DNA of 64,000 nucleotides from Bosea sp. (in: a-proteobacteria) (GTDB lineage: Bacteria > Pseudomonadota > Alphaproteobacteria > Rhizobiales > Beijerinckiaceae): assembly GCA_023910605.1 (NCBI GenBank), contig JAAVVV010000001.1, forward strand, positions 3,462,698-3,526,697, read 5' to 3'. The notes beneath the pieces are model-generated. The model was not told the DNA's origin. It was given only the letters and a program-made list of their open reading frames with translations, and ran no database searches. Shown here in pieces: positions 53,310 to 63,453 of this stretch. Position numbers and translations under genes: made by a program. Positions within the stretch are counted from its first letter, which is position 1. The number at the start of each line of letters is the position of its first letter.

Positions 53310-54833
53310 TCAGTTCTGGACGACGATGCGCCCCTCGACCCTGGTGTTGATAGTGGCGAGCTTGCGGGCGAAGGTCATGACGTCATTGGCCATGAGCTTG
53401 CCCTGCACGTCGAGGTCCTTGCCGCCGGGAGGGGTCAGCGCGCTGTAGCCATCGCCACCGCGCAGCATGAAGTCGTTGGTGGCGACGCGGTATGTCCTCG
53501 CCTCGTCCAGCGGCTGCCCGCCTGCCATGATCGAGACAATGCGCGAGCCGGCCGGGGCCCTGGGATTGTAGACGATGGCGAGGCCGGACACCTGGGGAAA
53601 GCGCCCCGCACGCTGCTCCACCTGGCTCAGCCCGTTCTCGATCGCCGCGCGGACCGACTTGCCTGTCACCTCGGTGACGACATTGCGATTGCCGAAGGGC
53701 AGTTCGGTGAGGATGTCGCGGCGCGTCAGCTTGTGGCCGACCGGGTATTGCTTGTTGGCCCGAATGCCCCCGCCATTGATGATGGCGATCTCCGCTCCCG
53801 AGGCATCGCGCAGCGCGTCCGCAATGAGATTGCCGAAGGCGGTTTCGCCCGAGCGCACCGAGACAGTGCGCGTGTCGAGTTCCACCGCAAGCGTCGCCAC
53901 GTCCACGTCGAGTTCGCGCGACAGGTCCGCCTCGTAGCGGCGCACGATCTGAAGCATCTCCGGGTCAGGCGTGACGGCGCGGCTGTCATTGACGCGGAAG
54001 GTCGGGGTCCAGCTCACCTGCCGGGCTGCGCCCTCTCCAGTGATCGTCACGGTCAGGTCGATGGCGGTGACGTAATTGCCCTCCTCGTTCGATTCCACCA
54101 TTACCGTGCGCCCGTCATAGGCGATGGCGAGATCGTGGTCATGACCGGTGAGCAGCACGTCCACCAGCCGCGAGCGCATGATCTCGTTGTCAACCCGCCG
54201 ATCGGTGTGCGACACGGCCACGATGAGGTCGGCACCGCCCGCGCGCAGGGCCCTCGCCTGGGCGCGCAGCGCATCCATGGCCGGCAGGAAGGCGAGATCC
54301 CCCGAACTTGACACCTGCGGCGTGTTCTCGAGCAAGAGGCCGACGACGCCCACCTTCACCCCGCCAAGCTCGAATATCTGGCTGTCCTTGTGCCCGGGCA
54401 GGGCATTGCCGCCGGCATCACGCAGGTTTGCGGCGAAGGTGGCGTAGCTCTGCTCCGAGATGCGCTTGGCATAGACATCCTTGCCGAAGTCGAACTCGTG
54501 ATTGCCCGGCACGAACACATCGATGCCGAGCTTGTTCTGCATCTCCACGATATGCGCGCCCTGGTCGAAGCCGCTCATCAGCGAGGGCGAGTAACAATCG
54601 CCCGCATGTGCGAAGAGCATCGGCACGCCGCGCGCCCGCTCCTGCTTGACGATGGCGGCGAGCCTTGCATAGCCGCCGCGCCCGCGCTCCTCGCCGAGCT
54701 TGTAGATGTCGTTGACGAGCAGCAGGGTGAGCCTGGGTTGCGGCGCCTGCGCATTGGCGCCGGTTGCGGCGGCTGCGGCCGCGCCTGTGCCGGCGATGAG
54801 GCTCAAGGCCTTGCGACGCGTCAACTCTGTCAT
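53310..54833 (-). CDS. Periplasmic 5'-nucleotidase/metallophosphoesterase
   Basis: A 507-residue exported enzyme with a twin-arginine signal (TRRKALSLIAGTGAAAA). The N-terminal metallophosphatase domain has AHAGDCYSPS, FVPGNHEFDFG and LTGHDHDL. The C-terminal 5'-nucleotidase domain has FGNLIADALRDASG and NDFMLRGGDGYSAL. The first metal motif reads LLLVNDIYKL where most relatives have NDxHG, so the first His ligand is replaced. It hydrolyses nucleotides in the periplasm by family. It ends four bases before the ung start. Confidence 0.9.
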   Translation of the reverse strand: MTELTRRKALSLIAGTGAAAAAATGANAQAPQPRLTLLLVNDIYKLGEERGRGGYARLAAIVKQERARGVPMLFAHAGDCYSPSLMSGFDQGAHIVEMQNKLGIDVFVPGNHEFDFGKDVYAKRISEQSYATFAANLRDAGGNALPGHKDSQIFELGGVKVGVVGLLLENTPQVSSSGDLAFLPAMDALRAQARALRAGGADLIVAVSHTDRRVDNEIMRSRLVDVLLTGHDHDLAIAYDGRTVMVESNEEGNYVTAIDLTVTITGEGAARQVSWTPTFRVNDSRAVTPDPEMLQIVRRYEADLSRELDVDVATLAVELDTRTVSVRSGETAFGNLIADALRDASGAEIAIINGGGIRANKQYPVGHKLTRRDILTELPFGNRNVVTEVTGKSVRAAIENGLSQVEQRAGRFPQVSGLAIVYNPRAPAGSRIVSIMAGGQPLDEARTYRVATNDFMLRGGDGYSALTPPGGKDLDVQGKLMANDVMTFARKLATINTRVEGRIVVQN

Positions 54834-55117
54834 GGCACGGCTCTCCGGTGTCTCTTTCGTGATGCACTGCATCATCCGATTCTGGCTCCGTGCCGTAAAG
54901 ACCATAAATTCGTCACCTGAGGATGGCGGTGTGGCTGGACCGGGCGCCAAGGCAGGCGCGTGGCGCTGGCTTGCGCCGCCTTAAGGTTGTAGATTGCTCT
55001 GGAAAACCCTGCGTCGCGGTGAGAAGACGCGGCGGCGGCCCCTGCCGACGTCGGCATTCCGCCACGAAGCTGAACGAGCCTGCTCCCCTACGCCTTCAAC
55101 GCATTCGGACCACAGCC

Positions 55118-56182
55118 ATGAACGTCAACGTTCCGCCAGGAACTCAAGCGAGCCCCGTGCGACTGCCGAGCGACCATCGCCCGGTCAAGGCCGGTCGGCT
55201 CGGCGTGCTCCTGATGAACCTGGGCACGCCGGAGGCCACCGATTACTGGTCCATGCGGCGCTACCTCAGGGAGTTCCTCTCCGACCGTCGCGTCATCGAG
55301 ACGTCGCGCTGGATCTGGTGGCCGATCCTCAACCTCATCATCCTGACCATCCGGCCCGGCAAGAAGGGCAAGGATTATGATTCGATCTGGAACAAGGAGC
55401 GCAATGAAGGCCCGCTCAAGACCATCACCCGTTCGCAGGCCGAGCAGCTTCAGGCGCGCATGAGCGCGCTGGCTGGCGAGAAGGTCGTGGTCGACTGGGG
55501 CATGCGCTACGGCCTGCCCGATGTGAAGGGCCGGCTCCAGTCGTTGCTCGAACAGGGCTGCGACCGCATCCTGCTCGTGCCGCTCTATCCGCAATATGCG
55601 GCGCCGACCTCCGCCACGGCCTGCGACCAGGCCTTCAAGGCGTTGATGGAGATGCGCTGGCAGCCGGCCATCCGCGTCGCGCCGCCCTATCATGACGATC
55701 CGGTCTACATCACCGCGCTGGCCGACTCGATCCGCAACAGCCTCGCCAAGCTCGATTTCGAGCCCGAGGTCGTGCTGTGCTCCTTCCATGGCTCGCTGAA
55801 GGACTATCTGCTCAAGGGCGATCCCTATTATTGCCATTGCCACAAGACCTGGCGCCTGCTGCTTGAGGAACTGGGATGGCCCAAGGACCGTCTGGTCATG
55901 ACGTTCCAGTCGCGCTTCGGACCGGATGAATGGCTGAAGCCCTACACCGACGAGACTGTGGAGGCGCTGGCCAGGCGCGGCGTCAAGTCCATGGCCATCC
56001 TCGCCCCCGGCTTCTCCGCCGACTGCCTCGAGACGCTCGAGGAGCTTGATGTGGAGAACCGCGAGATCTTCATGGAGCATGGCGGCGAGAAGTTCGCCTA
56101 CATCCCGTGCCTCAACGACTCGCCCGAAGGCATGCGCGTGATCCAGGCCGTCACCGAGCGCGAGCTCAAGGGCTGGCTCTGA
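55118..56182 (+). CDS. hemH: Ferrochelatase
   Basis: A 354-residue enzyme that inserts iron into protoporphyrin IX, the last step of haem synthesis. Family blocks are VLLMNLGTPEATDYWSMRRYL, VDWGMRYGLP, LLVPLYPQYAAPTSA and the metal-site His H224 in LCSFHGSLKDY, followed by TFQSRFGPDEWL and APGFSADCLETLEEL. The long open frame upstream is not conserved, so I start at 55118. It is divergent from the 5'-nucleotidase gene and may be followed by the outer-membrane gene. Confidence 0.97.
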   Translation: MNVNVPPGTQASPVRLPSDHRPVKAGRLGVLLMNLGTPEATDYWSMRRYLREFLSDRRVIETSRWIWWPILNLIILTIRPGKKGKDYDSIWNKERNEGPLKTITRSQAEQLQARMSALAGEKVVVDWGMRYGLPDVKGRLQSLLEQGCDRILLVPLYPQYAAPTSATACDQAFKALMEMRWQPAIRVAPPYHDDPVYITALADSIRNSLAKLDFEPEVVLCSFHGSLKDYLLKGDPYYCHCHKTWRLLLEELGWPKDRLVMTFQSRFGPDEWLKPYTDETVEALARRGVKSMAILAPGFSADCLETLEELDVENREIFMEHGGEKFAYIPCLNDSPEGMRVIQAVTERELKGWL

Positions 56183-56365
56183 ACGGGTGTATGGGCTTTC
56201 GCGTGCCGGGCCGCTTCCTGAGCCAACCAGCGCCGGCTGGCATCCGCCAGGCAGGCTGATCGACGCCGCCTGACTGCGCCTGCGCTCCCCCGAAGGCGCT
56301 GCGGCGCTCAAGCCCCCGACGCCGGTTACTGTCCATTAACCAGCCGCGTTTTATCCCTGTTAACC

Positions 56366-58099
56366 ATGACGGCGGGCACAGGCCCCGCTGCGTGGCGACC
56401 AGCGAACGGGGCAATGGGCGAAGGCCAGACGACATGTCGGATCGGCCGCCGGCCGGGCACGGTGGCAAGCGCGCTTGCATTGCTGGCCTGCGGCTGCGCC
56501 CTTGCGCCCTTGTCGCAAACCCATGGCCAGGAGCGCTCGCGCGCTGGGGCCGAGGCGGCGGTGCCCTTGCGCGGCACCGCTGTCGATGGCCCCTTCAGCC
56601 TTGACGTCGATCCCCGTTTCCTTGCACCGGAAAATCCCTTCCAGCCTGCCCGGCCCACGGCCAGGACGGGTGAGCCTATGCTGCTGCCGGGCACGGAGGC
56701 GCAGGCCGGGCCCAGCCGCAATGGCGGTGCGACCTCGCGGCGGCCAGCGTCCCGCGCCAGCCGCCCGGTGCAGGCTCCCGTAACGGGCCGCGCGGCGCGC
56801 GCCGTCAGGCCCGAGCAACCCGCCACCATGCGCATGGGCACAGCGCCGCCCACCGTCACCGGCGGCCTGCGTGTGCGGCCCGTCACCTCCACCCGCATCG
56901 TGGCCCAGCCGGCGGATGGCCTCGCCACCGCTGCGGTGCGCCCCGCAAGGCCGGCGCAGGCCGACCCCTGGGAGCCGCTTGGCCTGCGTCTGGGAACCTT
57001 CATCGTAACGCCTTCGATCACGCAGTCGCTGGGCTATGACACCAACCCGAGCCGCTCCTCCACCGCGCCGAAGGGCTCGGCGGTGAGTCGCACCGATGGC
57101 GAGCTTCGCGTCCGCTCGGACTGGTCGACCCACAGCTTCACCAGCAGCCTGCGCGCGGGATATTCCTATTACACCAGCCAGCGCGACGCGAGCCGGCCCG
57201 ATGCCGTAGGCATCAGCAACCTCCGGCTCAACGTCACCCGCGACACCGACATCGACATCGACACGCGGCTGAGCCTCGAGACGCAGCGTCCCGGCTCCAC
57301 CAACTTCAACGCCGCCACCACCGATCGCCCCAATGTCTATGGCTATGGCGGCTCGGCCGGCGTGACGCAGCGTTTCAACCGCCTCTCTGTCAACCTGCGC
57401 GGCTCGGTGGACCGCACCACCTATGACGATGCGCGCGACACGCTTGGTGGGCTGATCCGGCAGAGCGACCGCAACGTCACCCAACTGGGCGGCCGGCTGC
57501 GGCTGGGCTACGAGGTCACGCCCGGCGTGCAGCCCTTTGTCGAGGTCGGGGCGGACCAGCGCGTCTTCGACGAAAGGACCGACCAGAACGGCTTCCGCCG
57601 CGGCTCCACCGGTGCGACCGCGCGCGTGGGATCGAGCTTCGAATTGACGCGCCAGCTCACCGGCGAAGCCTCGGTCGGCTACCAGCAGCGCGATTTCGAG
57701 GACCCGAGGCTGAAAGAGCTGCGCGGCGTCGTCGGGGATGCGGCGCTGGTCTGGAGCATGACCCCGCTCACCACCGTGACGCTGCGCGCCGCGACCGAAC
57801 TGGCCGACACCAACTTGCCGAATGTCTCGGGCGCGGTCAATCGCCGCCTCGGAATCGAGGTCTCGCATGAACTGCGGCGCAACTGGAGCGTGACCGGCCT
57901 CGCCAGCGCCGCCCGCTCCCGCTTCGACGGCACGGGACTCACGGAGGACAGCTGGAGCCTGGGCCTGCGCACGGAATACCGCTTCACCCGCACCACGGCG
58001 GTGCGGGCCAGCTTCACCCATGAGCGGCTGCGGTCCACGGCGCCGGGCTCGGACTACACCGCCAACATCATCCTCGTCGGGCTCAGGATGCAGCTCTGA
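56366..58099 (+). CDS. Outer-membrane beta-barrel protein, putative beta-barrel porin 2 (BBP2) type
   Basis: A 577-residue exported protein. After a signal-like region (about 32-52, VASALALLACGCALAPL) there is a Pro/Ala/Arg-rich linker of about 150 residues. A barrel domain follows, built from alternating strands such as FIVTPSITQSLGYDTNPSRS, SLRAGYSYYTSQRD and RASFTHERLRSTAPG, ending at Leu rather than Phe. The pattern is that of the BBP2 porins linked to polysaccharide export. An in-frame ATG at 56414 is an alternative start and leaves a lipobox-like LLAC. The stop is four bases from the convergent galU stop. Confidence 0.78.
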   Translation: MTAGTGPAAWRPANGAMGEGQTTCRIGRRPGTVASALALLACGCALAPLSQTHGQERSRAGAEAAVPLRGTAVDGPFSLDVDPRFLAPENPFQPARPTARTGEPMLLPGTEAQAGPSRNGGATSRRPASRASRPVQAPVTGRAARAVRPEQPATMRMGTAPPTVTGGLRVRPVTSTRIVAQPADGLATAAVRPARPAQADPWEPLGLRLGTFIVTPSITQSLGYDTNPSRSSTAPKGSAVSRTDGELRVRSDWSTHSFTSSLRAGYSYYTSQRDASRPDAVGISNLRLNVTRDTDIDIDTRLSLETQRPGSTNFNAATTDRPNVYGYGGSAGVTQRFNRLSVNLRGSVDRTTYDDARDTLGGLIRQSDRNVTQLGGRLRLGYEVTPGVQPFVEVGADQRVFDERTDQNGFRRGSTGATARVGSSFELTRQLTGEASVGYQQRDFEDPRLKELRGVVGDAALVWSMTPLTTVTLRAATELADTNLPNVSGAVNRRLGIEVSHELRRNWSVTGLASAARSRFDGTGLTEDSWSLGLRTEYRFTRTTAVRASFTHERLRSTAPGSDYTANIILVGLRMQL

Positions 58100-58103
58100 A
58101 GCG

Positions 58104-58982
58104 TCAGCCCTTCAGGATTCGCGCGATCTCGGCCTTGAGGTCCCCGGCCAGATCCGGACGCGCCATCGCATAGGCGACGTTGGCGCTCAGGAAGCCGATC
58201 TTGGAGCCGGTGTCGTAGATGGCGCCATCGAACCGCACGGCGTGGAAGGCCTCAACCCCTGACAGCTTGACCATCGAATCGGTAAGCTGGATCTCGCCGC
58301 CCGCGCCCTTCTCCTGGGCGGCCAGCAACGGGAAGATGCCGGGCTGCAGGATGTAGCGGCCGGTGATGTGCAGGTTGGACGGCGCCGTGCCCCTGGGCGG
58401 CTTCTCCACCATGCCGGTGATGCGCGAAACCTTGGCCGAACGGTCTTCGACCCCAACAATGCCGTATTGATGCGTCTGGTCCTCGGGCACCGGCGCCACC
58501 GCGATGTGGTTGCCGCCAACCTCGTTGTAGGCCTCGATCATCTCGGCAAGGCAGCCCTTGCCGCCGGTGTGGTGCAGCATGTCCGGCAGCAGCAGCGCGA
58601 AGGGCTCGTCGCCGATGATGTCGCGGGCGCACCACACCGCATGGCCGAGGCCGAGCGGCGCCTGCTGGCGCGTGAAGCTGGCGCCGCCCGCAGGCAGCAT
58701 GTCGGCTCGCAAATCCTCGAGTTCCCTGGTCTTGCTCCGGCGGCCCAGCGTGTCCTCGAGTTCGTAGGCATTGTCGAAATGATCCTCGATCACGCCCTTG
58801 TTGCGGCCGGTCACGAACACGAAATGCTCGATGCCCGCGGCGCGGGCCTCGTCCACCACATGCTGCAACACGGGCCGGTCCACCACCGTGAGCATTTCCT
58901 TGGGAATGGCCTTGGTGGCAGGCAGGAAACGGGTGCCGAGACCGGCAACGGGCAGGACAGCCTTGCGGATGGGCTTGCGCAT
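58104..58982 (-). CDS. galU: UTP–glucose-1-phosphate uridylyltransferase
   Basis: A 292-residue enzyme making UDP-glucose for exopolysaccharide, lipopolysaccharide and periplasmic glucans. It has the nucleotidyltransferase signature [24 protein letters not shown], and [38 protein letters not shown] and [10 protein letters not shown] in order. It is convergent with the barrel protein gene and divergent from the lytic transglycosylase. It would supply the glucan system containing the MdoG-type protein at 18.2 kb. Confidence 0.96.
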   Translation of the reverse strand: MRKPIRKAVLPVAGLGTRFLPATKAIPKEMLTVVDRPVLQHVVDEARAAGIEHFVFVTGRNKGVIEDHFDNAYELEDTLGRRSKTRELEDLRADMLPAGGASFTRQQAPLGLGHAVWCARDIIGDEPFALLLPDMLHHTGGKGCLAEMIEAYNEVGGNHIAVAPVPEDQTHQYGIVGVEDRSAKVSRITGMVEKPPRGTAPSNLHITGRYILQPGIFPLLAAQEKGAGGEIQLTDSMVKLSGVEAFHAVRFDGAIYDTGSKIGFLSANVAYAMARPDLAGDLKAEIARILKG

Positions 58983-59303
58983 GATGGAATGCTTCTGTGC
59001 TGGTGCGCTCGCGCGCGAGGGTGGCGAGGAGGACATCGACGAAAAGGTCGCAGACCGACCGTGGCTGCATCATCTGTCAGATGCGTCAAGCCTCCTGAAA
59101 GCTCGGTGAACAAAGGCAGGTTCGGGCCATGATGCGGCTTCGCAGACGCATCATGGCCCGCGACAACCCGTCCGGCGGGGCATTAACCGCTCGCTAACCA
59201 AATGTCGGCCCAGTAGCATGACCAACCAAACACGCATCGGACCGAGTTGTTCAACCGCGAGCTGAGCAATGTGGCACGGCCCGGCGCGATCCCGGAGGGC
59301 CAG
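58983..59303. other. Divergent promoter region of galU and the lytic transglycosylase gene
   Basis: About 320 bases without a convincing gene. It holds the divergent promoters of galU and the transglycosylase gene. A CtrA-like motif is at 59183-59197. I see no RNA gene or repeat here. Confidence 0.5.
59183..59198 (+). promoter_or_regulatory. Candidate CtrA-binding site upstream of the transglycosylase gene
   Basis: The sequence TTAA-N7-CTAAC matches the CtrA consensus TTAA-N7-TTAAC with one mismatch, about 105 bases before the ATG at 59304. CtrA controls cell-division and envelope genes in alphaproteobacteria, and CpdR in this window helps remove it. Confidence 0.4.
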
Positions 59304-60578
59304 ATGAGAACCTTTGCCTTTCTCTCGGACAGGGGCCGAAGCAGGTGCGCGCTTCATGTGCTCGGGGCGCTGGCCCTGGGATGGCTGGCGCTGGCCAGCG
59401 CAGGCCCTGCCTCGGCTCAGCAGGCCAGGGGCGCGCAGCCTGCGGCGCAAGCGGCCGCGACCGCCGACCCGGCGGCCGGATTCCAGCGTTTCCTTACCGG
59501 GCTGTGGCCCCTGGCGCAGGCGCGCGGCGTGACCCGCGCCACCTTCGATGCGGCCTTTCGTGGCCTGACGCCCGATGCGTCGATCATCGCGCTGACCAGG
59601 CGCCAGTCAGAGTTCGTCGCCCCGATCTGGACCTATCTCAACAATGCCATCGGCGGCTCGCGCATTCCCCGCGGGCAGGCCGCGCTGCAGCAGAACGCCT
59701 CCGCTCTGGCCAGCATCGAGGCGACCTATGGCGTGCCCAGGGAGATCGTGCTCGGCATCTGGGGCATGGAGACAGGCTATGGCTCCTTCAAGGGAGACAA
59801 GGACGTGATCCGGTCGCTCGCGACGCTAGCGGCGGCGCGCTATCGCGGCGATTTCTTCCGCGACGAGTTGCTCACCGCGCTGGAGATGCTCCAGAAGGGC
59901 CTGGCCGAGCGCGCCGAGATGCGCGGCTCCTGGGCCGGCGCCATGGGCCATACCCAGTTCATGCCCTCAAGCTACATGAAGCACGCGGTCGGCTTTGGCG
60001 GCGGCCATGCTGATGTCTGGGACACGCCGGCCGACGCCCTTGCCTCGACTGCCAACTACCTGCGCAATTTCGGCTGGACGCCAGGCCTGCCCTGGGGCCT
60101 CGAGGTGGCGCTGCCGGAGAACTACGACTACGGCCTGCTGCGCGGCTCCTTCGCGAGCTTCGCAACTGCCGGCGTCACTCGCGCCAATGGCGCGCGCCTG
60201 CCCGCCTCGGGCGAGGCGCGCCTTTTCTTCCCCGCAGGCCACACCGGCCCGGCCTTCCTGCTCACCAGCAACTTCGACGTCATCAAGACCTACAATTCCT
60301 CCGACGCCTATGCGCTCGGTGTGGGTCATCTCGCGGACCGCATCGCGGGCCGGCCCGCCATTCAGGGCGATTGGCCGGTTCAGGCGCCGCGCCTCAGCAA
60401 GGCGCAGATCCAGGACCTTCAGCGCCGGCTCAGGGCCATGGGGCTTTACAAGGGCGATGGGGATGGGCGCGTCGGCTCCGGCGTGCGCGAGGCGGTCAGG
60501 CAATACCAGTTGCGCAACCGGATGATCCCCGACGGCTACCCCACCCCCCAGCTTCTGGCGCGGATGGCATCCGGCTGA
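59304..60578 (+). CDS. Lytic murein transglycosylase, MltB-like (SLT_2) with peptidoglycan-binding domain
   Basis: A 424-residue periplasmic enzyme that cleaves the glycan strand between MurNAc and GlcNAc to give 1,6-anhydro ends. After a signal peptide (LHVLGALALGWLALASAGPASA) the catalytic domain carries GVPREIVLGIWGMETGYGSF, in which the Glu is the general acid. AGAMGHTQFMPSSYMKHAVG and a C-terminal PG_binding_1 domain (IQDLQRRLRAMGLYKGDGDG) follow. The start at 59304 follows GGAGGGCC. A CtrA-like site lies upstream. Confidence 0.92.
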   Translation: MRTFAFLSDRGRSRCALHVLGALALGWLALASAGPASAQQARGAQPAAQAAATADPAAGFQRFLTGLWPLAQARGVTRATFDAAFRGLTPDASIIALTRRQSEFVAPIWTYLNNAIGGSRIPRGQAALQQNASALASIEATYGVPREIVLGIWGMETGYGSFKGDKDVIRSLATLAAARYRGDFFRDELLTALEMLQKGLAERAEMRGSWAGAMGHTQFMPSSYMKHAVGFGGGHADVWDTPADALASTANYLRNFGWTPGLPWGLEVALPENYDYGLLRGSFASFATAGVTRANGARLPASGEARLFFPAGHTGPAFLLTSNFDVIKTYNSSDAYALGVGHLADRIAGRPAIQGDWPVQAPRLSKAQIQDLQRRLRAMGLYKGDGDGRVGSGVREAVRQYQLRNRMIPDGYPTPQLLARMASG

Positions 60579-60677
60579 GCATGACTTTCGACACAGCGCA
60601 TGACGGCTGACGGCTTCGCCGGTGGCTGCTATGCTGGAGTGCCGTACCGTGACACGGCCGCCCTCACCGGGAATGCC

Positions 60678-61949
60678 ATGGCCCTGATGCCGATCCGCCT
60701 GCCGAGCCTGTTCCGTGTCGCCATGGCGGCTTTGCTTGCGCTTGTCACATCCGGCCCTTCGGTGCAGGCGCAAGGTGAGGGCGCGGGCAGCCTGCTGTAC
60801 GATACCTTGCAGCGCGGCAGGATCTTCGGTCGCAGGGTCGAGCCCGGACCGCGCATCATCACCATACCCGAGCGGCCTGCGCGCCCGCGACGCGTGCTCG
60901 ATCCCAGCCTGAGCCCACGCGGCGCGGAAGCCGTGGCTCGACGGCCCAAGGTGGACCCCACCACCTTCGTCCTGGTTTTCGGCGACACGCTGGGTGAGTT
61001 GCTCGGGGCCGGCCTCGACGATGCGCTGGGCGATGTGCCTACGGCCATCGTGACCCGGCGGACCCGCTCCGATTCGGGCCTCGTCCGCTCCGATTTCCAT
61101 GACTGGCCGAAGGTCGCCCGCGAGGCGGTGGCAAGCCAGCCCGTCACCGCGGCCGTTGTGCTGCTCGGCTCCAATGACCGCCAGCCGATCCGTGAGGGCG
61201 ATCTGGCGCACGAGCCGCTGAGCGAGCGCTGGCGCGAACTCTACCGCGACCGCATCGACGCCATGATCCAGGCCTTCACCGAGCAGCGCATCACGCTGAT
61301 CTGGGTGGGGGCGCCGCCGATGCAGAATGGTCGGCTCTCGGCCGATCTCGTCACCATGAACGAACTTTACCGGCAGCGTGCGGAGCGCGCGGGCGCAGTC
61401 TATGTCGATCTGTGGCCTGCATTCGTCGATTCCGAGAACCGCTACAGCGCGACCGGGCCTGACCTCAACGGCCAGATCGCGCGGCTGCGCACCGGCGATG
61501 GCGTGCATTTCACCAGCGCAGGCGCGCGCAAGGCAGCGCACTTCGTGGACGTGGCGCTGCGCCGGCTGCTGCCCGATGTGACGGCCGGCCCGGTTCTGGC
61601 AGCGCCGGCACCCATGCCTGCCGAGCCTGCCACGGGGCTTGACGGCATCGACCTGCCGCCCGAACTCCAGCCGGGCGGTGTAGAGCGCCTCATCGACCAG
61701 ATGGCGCGTCTCGGCACTGGCCTCGATCCCATGGTCCTGCCTGAAATCCGCGTCAAACCCGCCATCGGCCCTGTCCTTCCGCTCACCGGCCCGCCTTTGG
61801 CGAATGGCGGCGCGCTTGTGCCCACGCTCAGCGCGGCGCGCGGCGCGGGCGCGCTGGCCAGCGACCTCGACCGCGTTTTCGGAGAGGGCCGGGCGCCGTC
61901 GCCTTTGCCCGGGCGCGCCGACGATTTTCGGTGGCCAAGGACGCCCTGA
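60678..61949 (+). CDS. DUF459/SGNH-type secreted hydrolase
   Basis: A 423-residue secreted protein with a signal peptide (SLFRVAMAALLALVTSGPSVQA). It has an SGNH-like fold: VFGDTLGELLGAGLDDAL, LLGSNDRQPI with the Asn-Asp block and DGVHFTSAGARKAAHF with the catalytic His. The nucleophile position reads Asp-Thr, so block I is atypical. The DUF459 family has such periplasmic proteins near envelope genes. The C-terminal 100 residues are Pro/Gly rich. An upstream in-frame ATG at 60600 would bury the signal. Confidence 0.78.
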   Translation: MALMPIRLPSLFRVAMAALLALVTSGPSVQAQGEGAGSLLYDTLQRGRIFGRRVEPGPRIITIPERPARPRRVLDPSLSPRGAEAVARRPKVDPTTFVLVFGDTLGELLGAGLDDALGDVPTAIVTRRTRSDSGLVRSDFHDWPKVAREAVASQPVTAAVVLLGSNDRQPIREGDLAHEPLSERWRELYRDRIDAMIQAFTEQRITLIWVGAPPMQNGRLSADLVTMNELYRQRAERAGAVYVDLWPAFVDSENRYSATGPDLNGQIARLRTGDGVHFTSAGARKAAHFVDVALRRLLPDVTAGPVLAAPAPMPAEPATGLDGIDLPPELQPGGVERLIDQMARLGTGLDPMVLPEIRVKPAIGPVLPLTGPPLANGGALVPTLSAARGAGALASDLDRVFGEGRAPSPLPGRADDFRWPRTP

Positions 61950-61959
61950 TCACGCCATT

Positions 61960-62050
61960 CAGCGCGGCAGCGCGGTCGCGCCCATGAATTCAGCGCGGCA
62001 GCGCGGTCGCGCCCATGACTCAGCGCGGTAGCGCGGTCGCGCCCATGAGA
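61960..62050. repeat. Three tandem copies of about 30 bp, duplicating the 3' end of gltD
   Basis: The unit cagcgcggcagcgcggtcgc (about 30 bp in all) recurs at 61960, 61991 and 62021. The first 31 bp copy and the second 30 bp copy lie downstream of the gltD stop at 62020-62022; the third copy contains the last codons of gltD. Each copy encodes MGATALPR and a stop on the minus strand, so the gene end has been triplicated. Confidence 0.9.
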
Positions 62051-63444
62051 TGAAGATCGATCGCGCGCGCTGCCTGTCGCCCCTCGCGGATGGCCCAGAC
62101 GACAAGCGACTGCCCGCGCCGCATGTCGCCGGCCACGAACACCTTGTCCTTGCTGGTGCGGTAGCTCTCTTCATCGGCCACCACATTGCGCCGCTTGTCG
62201 GTTGCGACGCCGGCTTGCGTGACCATGCCATCCAGCACCGATCCGGCGAAGCCGATGGCGAGGAAGACGAGATCGGCCTTGATGACGAATTCGGTCCCTG
62301 GAATCGGCTGGCGCTTTTCGTCGACGCGGGCGCAGACCACGCCCGTGGCGCGGCCATTCTTGCCCTCGATGCGCAGGGTCGCGGCCTGGAATTCACGCTC
62401 CGCGCCTTCCGCCTGCGAGGAGGAGGTGCGCATCTTGGTCGGCCAGTAGGGCCAGACCATCAGCTTGTCCTCGATCGCGGGCGGCTTGGGCCGGATGTCG
62501 AGCTGGGTCACCTGCAGGGCGCCCTGCCGGAATGATGTGCCGATGCAGTCCGAGGCGGTGTCGCCGCCGCCGATCACCACGACATGCTTGCCGCCTGCCA
62601 GGATCGGCGTCTCGCCCGACAGGTCCCCGCCATCCACCCGGCGGTTGGACTGGGTGAGGAAGGGCATGGCGTAATGCACGCCGGAGAGGTCCGATCCCGG
62701 CAGTTCCGGGTCGCGCGGCCATTCGGCGCCGCCGGCCATCAGCACGGCGTCGTGGTCGCGGGTCAGGTCCGAGAACGGCATGGTGACGCCGACATTGACA
62801 CCATGATGGAAGGTCACGCCCTCTGCCGTCATCTGGTCGGTGCGGCGGTCGATATGTTGCTTCTCCATCTTGAAATCGGGGATGCCGTAGCGCAGCAGCC
62901 CGCCCGCCTTGGGCTCGCGCTCGTAGACATGCACATCATGGCCCACGCGCGCCAGTTGCTGCGCTGCGGCCAGGCCGGCCGGTCCGGAGCCGATGATGGC
63001 GATGCGCTTTCCGGTCTTCTTCTCGGGAACCTGCGGCTTGATCCAGCCATTCTCCCAGGCCTTGTCGGCGATGGCCTGCTCGATCGTCTTGATCGTGACA
63101 GGGGCGTTCTCGAGGTTGAGGGTGCAGGCTTCCTCGCACGGCGCGGGGCAGATCCGCCCCGTGAACTCGGGGAAGTTGTTGGTCGAGTGCAGGTCGCGCG
63201 CCGCATCCTCCCAGCGTCCGGAATAGACCAGATCGTTCCAGTCCGGGATCTGGTTCATCACCGGGCAGCCGGTCGGACCATGGCAGTACGGAATGCCGCA
63301 ATCCATGCAGCGCGCCGCCTGCTTCTTGAGGTCATGCTCCTCCAGAGGCAGCGTGAACTCGCGGAAATGCCGCACGCGGTCGCCAGCGAGCTGATACTTC
63401 TGCTCCTGCCGGTCGAATTCGAGAAAACCTGTGACCTTGCCCAT
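62020..63444 (-). CDS. gltD: Glutamate synthase small subunit GltD
   Basis: A 474-residue NADPH-dependent flavoprotein that supplies electrons to the GltB large subunit for glutamate synthesis. The N-terminal cluster-binding Cys are in [21 protein letters not shown] and [14 protein letters not shown]. The FAD motif is [18 protein letters not shown] and the NADPH motif [15 protein letters not shown]. The usual partner gltB is not visible; the gene immediately upstream is a YbjQ-like ORF at 63454. The last 30 bases of the gene are repeated downstream. Confidence 0.96.
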   Translation of the reverse strand: MGKVTGFLEFDRQEQKYQLAGDRVRHFREFTLPLEEHDLKKQAARCMDCGIPYCHGPTGCPVMNQIPDWNDLVYSGRWEDAARDLHSTNNFPEFTGRICPAPCEEACTLNLENAPVTIKTIEQAIADKAWENGWIKPQVPEKKTGKRIAIIGSGPAGLAAAQQLARVGHDVHVYEREPKAGGLLRYGIPDFKMEKQHIDRRTDQMTAEGVTFHHGVNVGVTMPFSDLTRDHDAVLMAGGAEWPRDPELPGSDLSGVHYAMPFLTQSNRRVDGGDLSGETPILAGGKHVVVIGGGDTASDCIGTSFRQGALQVTQLDIRPKPPAIEDKLMVWPYWPTKMRTSSSQAEGAEREFQAATLRIEGKNGRATGVVCARVDEKRQPIPGTEFVIKADLVFLAIGFAGSVLDGMVTQAGVATDKRRNVVADEESYRTSKDKVFVAGDMRRGQSLVVWAIREGRQAARAIDLHLMGATALPR

Positions 63445-63453
63445 TGTCCGATC

